DNA from: Pilatotrama ljubarskyi
Lineage: Eukaryota > Basidiomycota > Agaricomycetes > Polyporales > Polyporaceae
Length of the DNA stretch: 64,000 nt
Assembly: GCA_022385805.1 (NCBI GenBank)
Contig: MU277680.1
Location: forward strand, 70,693 to 134,692
Direction of reading: 5' to 3'
In this document: positions 61,206 through 64,000 of the stretch, one piece after another
Position numbering within the stretch: position 1 is the first letter of the stretch
Layout of the letters: each line of letters opens with the position of its first letter
Notes under the pieces: model-generated
Databases searched by the model: none
What the model was told of the DNA's origin: nothing
The model's input: only the letters and a program-made list of their open reading frames with translations
Translations under genes and position numbers: made by a program

Positions 61206-61749
61206 CGTTTGACGGGGCCGTAGGACATCTGCAGGGATAAAGGCCGCCTATGCGGCTTCTGCGGGGATGGAGGCTGCCTTGCCTATACAGCTTCTGGAGG
61301 AGTCGGATAGCCTATTAGCAGGATTATGAGAAGGCACGGAGTATCGTTTGGTCATCCCAGTTGCATACTGCACAGGCCCTCTCTAGTAGACAGCCAGATG
61401 TCGGGGGCCCGGCCGCCATCGGCCTATAGATTCGAATGAGCCGCGAACAACGCTGTGCGTGCGTCTCTTCACGGTCGTTCACCTGCATACAGTCATTCCA
61501 TTCATTCGCGAAGCCTAGGTTGGTATCGTACATCAAGACCAAAATCTGTTGGAATACATACGTACTTAGGCGGCATCCTCTGTCAGCACGCCGAATCGTG
61601 ACAGAAGTGATCGAGGACGCGCACATACATATCGCGGCACCAAAGTGCCCGGGCCCTGCCATCATACGAGTATCGGGAGCCTGTGGGAGTCCCTGCGAGA
61701 TGAGCGTGAATCAGCCATCCTATGGACCTTGGAGAGTCTCTGAACTGGC
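61206..61749. other. Convergent intergenic region, no gene seen
   Basis: Only short ORFs. A short direct repeat (GGCTTCTG/AGCTTCTG motifs) lies just after the MTG2 stop. Confidence 0.5.
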
Positions 61750-63411
61750 TTATGCTCGATCAAGTTCGCCCGAGTCTGCGTTGAACTTTTGTCCTGCATA
61801 CCACGATGGTCGGAACTCGACCCAAGTGCAGCAATTCCTCCTGGGGTCTAGGGCCCCAAGGCGCTCGAATTTCGGACACGCGGCCTCCAGGATAGCCAGG
61901 ATCTCATCCGAGCGAGAGAGTAGGAGGCTGAACCAGCTCATCACTTTCGCGTCATCGGAGCAGTTTATCGGGGGCCTCTCGCGAAAATCGAGGTTGAGAT
62001 GGGCGCTTTGTAGCGTGCGGATGGAACTGAGCTGTGTCGCTATGGCAATCTGTAAGCCCGTGAGTATTTGGTTGAGAGGTGCTTTTGCAAGGATACGTAC
62101 ATATGGTACGTCATCGTCTTGATCCGGTCGGTATCTATGCAGTTCCAAACGGGCAAGACGAGTGTAAGCAGTGCATATGTGCCGAAGGAGGTCCCCATCC
62201 GCGTCATCAGCTTCATACACGACCTCGAGGCTCTCCAGTAAAGGCGACTCCATCCTCTGGAGAATGCGTAGACATTCAGAGGATTTCAGGATGGGCTCAT
62301 GAGTTCGCCCCGTGAAGTAGTACCGTGGCTCGTCGCGAAGAGAGATACACGTGAGGTTCGGCGCATTGATGTCGAAAATCGAGTCTTCAGCATCAGGGTA
62401 TGCCATAATGAGCGAGCGCAGATCCGCCAGGTTGACTGGTGGCGTGCGAGAGCGGCCCAGAACGGGGGCACGAAAGAGCTCAGGCGGCTGTGCGGCCTGT
62501 ATGCAGAGCGTGCGCAAGGAAGGCATACAGCGGAGGAGGCGCGGTAAAGCGATAGCCTCGTGGCTCGCCGAGTATCTCCCGCGGAGGAACAAGTGATGAA
62601 TGCGAGGCCATGAGAGCTCTGACATGGCAGCGAGCGGTGCGCTTTCCATCGGCAGCGCGAGGTACTGCGCTGTCCCGTGCATCCCGCAAACGAGCCTACT
62701 CAGATTGTTGCGCTCGAGAACGTATTGGCCCTCAAACCCTTCATGGCCACTTCTCCTCAGCTGTTCCCGAAAGGCGTAAGTCCGATATGCGAAGTAGGTG
62801 AGAGCGTTTGGTGCGGGGTCGTCCTTCTCGTCGGGAAAGGGAGCCGTCTTCGCCGAACATGTAGCGCTGAGGTCGATGTCGACTGAATCGATATTAGGGA
62901 GGGTCAAGCAAAGCTTGATCATTCTCCATGGAATTCCGAAAGGCACCGCATAGAAGTGCATATGGCGGAGGTGGGGCAAAACGCTGAGAGAAATGCACAA
63001 GGAGTTGAGGTCCTCCTCGAAAGATCCTTGGTTTAATGGCCCAACGCAAGTCAGTTTCCTTGGACTCGCCCGCCGCGGGCTACACTTGGAGTCACAAAAA
63101 CACGACATACTTCACATATGGCCGGATCCTGTTCGGTGGTATCTCAAAGCCAACACGGCGGATACAGGGTAGCCAGCAATGTGAAAAGAGCACAGGTATA
63201 GTGAGTGAACGAAGTCGACGCGAGGCTCTGGACAAGCTGAGCAGCCCTTCTCTGTGCCTCTGGACATCCTCCGCTATGATTATGAACACATCTTCTGGCA
63301 GGTTGTCAAGTCTGTCGAGGAAGGTCGATCAGGGACGTTCGACAGCACGATTGCGGGTGTTGACGATACTCACGTCTGAGGATGGTGCAGCCTGACTGCC
63401 GCCGCCATCAT
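61750..63411 (-). CDS. F-box-like / LRR-type protein
   Basis: Exons 63411..63374, 63311..63111, 63058..62101, 62049..61750; 498 residues. The last intron (62100..62050, 51 nt, GTACGT...CAG) can be read through in frame, giving 515 residues if retained. The N-terminus DNLPEDVFIIIAEDVQRHREGLLSLSRASRRLRSL is an F-box-type start. The remainder has leucine-rich repeats of the loose kind common in Agaricomycete F-box families (LHLRHM-like, LPNIDSVDI, SWPRIHHLFLRG, MPSLRTLCIQ). Expected role: substrate adaptor of SCF ubiquitin ligases; substrate unknown. The start at 63411 was chosen because only this frame joins in phase with the F-box exon. Confidence 0.78.
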
Positions 63412-63794
63412 GATCGCTCGTCGCTCGTGATTTAGTGAGAGCGTTTTCTCTCCGTTCCCTGAGTTCGTGCTTTGCGATATTCAGAACGAACGCTAGATGA
63501 GCCTGTCGAATGAGCATCCAGCATTCATCGACCAAGTTCTGAGAAGGCATCAGTACTGCGCACATAGAAGCGGCGGGACTCAGAGGGGCCCACGCCTCCA
63601 GTGCAAACCTGTCAAAACATACCAAAATATACGGTCCCTGGGCACTCGTCGGACGAGCCATCAATTGGAAGTTCTCTCTCTATATCACTCTGCTGTCGTT
63701 TTGAAGTCGAACGTCGGTGACGAGTGACAGCAGCAATGCGCACAGGCCTACGAAAGGAGTCCTGCGACGCTACCAACTCTTGTGAACAGCAATC
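63412..63794. other. Divergent upstream region between two F-box-like genes
   Basis: 383 bp with no gene recognised; probably the shared promoter of the F-box gene at 61750-63411 and the partial gene at 63795. Confidence 0.4.
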
Positions 63795-64000
63795 ATGCAC
63801 CAGTGCCTGCTCATCGCGGAGGTCGTCTCGGTGATCTGCGCATATCTGGACGGATGTGGATTTAGTACTCGGGAACCGAGTCCATCTCGCGTTCCGCATC
63901 GTCAAGGCAGTGCACTCATCCCTGCAGTGGCGGCCCTTGCGCGGACATTATCGTACAGAGACTGGTGGGAACGCGTCGTACATGCGGCAACGACTGGAGA
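63795..64000 (+). CDS. F-box-like protein, 5' part only (runs off window)
   Basis: Open from ATG to the window end (68 codons). The start MHQCLLIAEVVSVICAYLDG and ALIPAVAALARTLSYRDWWERVV resemble the N-terminus of a large Agaricomycete F-box family (Met-His-x-Cys-Leu ... Val-x-x-Ile-Cys ... LARTC-like). The gene continues beyond the window, so function is tentative. Confidence 0.5.
   Translation, partial: MHQCLLIAEVVSVICAYLDGCGFSTREPSPSRVPHRQGSALIPAVAALARTLSYRDWWERVVHAATTG

Overview
The window is nuclear DNA of a filamentous basidiomycete, most likely an Agaricomycete. Genes are intron-dense, with introns mostly 45-70 bp, GT-AG and in all phases. Both strands are used and intergenic gaps are short. 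Marker families are ones I know from basidiomycetes: CAP59-type mannosyltransferase, the SGNH/CAP64-like hydrolase, CFEM proteins, a DUF7587 protein, HNH-type proteins, F-box/LRR-like proteins and a DASH/Dam1 subunit. No bacterial or organellar features were seen. Exon joins were derived by hand from splice sites, reading frame and protein continuity; phase was checked for every complete multi-exon model.

Layout: 1-4.4 kb, a divergent pair of membrane-anchored glycan-related enzymes (SGNH hydrolase, cut by the window edge, and CAP59-type mannosyltransferase). 5-10.2 kb, a DUF7587 membrane protein and two tandem isoprenylcysteine methyltransferase-like genes with identical exon architecture. 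10.8-15 kb, a complete LTR retrotransposon with same-length, apparently identical LTRs that encodes only a Gag-like protein. 15.9-18 kb, ribosomal protein L31 and a GPI-type CFEM protein. 18-21 kb, gene-poor. 21-31.6 kb, Dam1, a weak CFEM-like ORF, a broken HNH nuclease gene, an 11-exon tetraspan membrane protein, two tRNA-Ala genes of different anticodon, a vacuolar iron transporter and the splicing factor ISY1. 31.8-34.9 kb, a TA-flanked inverted-repeat element followed by gene debris, including an intron-bearing CTF4/MCL1 fragment. 35.5-38.7 kb, two tandem short-chain dehydrogenases. 39-45 kb, a RING protein, a sugar-phosphate/nucleotide-sugar transporter-type protein and UPF3. 45.5-54 kb, a type-B carboxylesterase, an unknown protein, a serine carboxypeptidase and a broken CSTF2-like fragment. 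54.8-61.2 kb, MCM4 and the mitochondrial Obg GTPase MTG2 share a very short divergent promoter. 61.7-64 kb, an F-box protein and the start of a second F-box-like gene that runs off the window.

Most loci are independent housekeeping or secretory genes, not a cluster. Three divergent pairs (SGNH/CAP59, RING/transporter, MCM4/MTG2) probably share promoters. The most distinctive elements are the Gag-only LTR element, the TA-flanked MITE-like element, the two recent tandem duplications, a 4-nt micro-exon, and two genes whose first intron begins directly after the ATG. I found no convincing entirely new multi-gene system.
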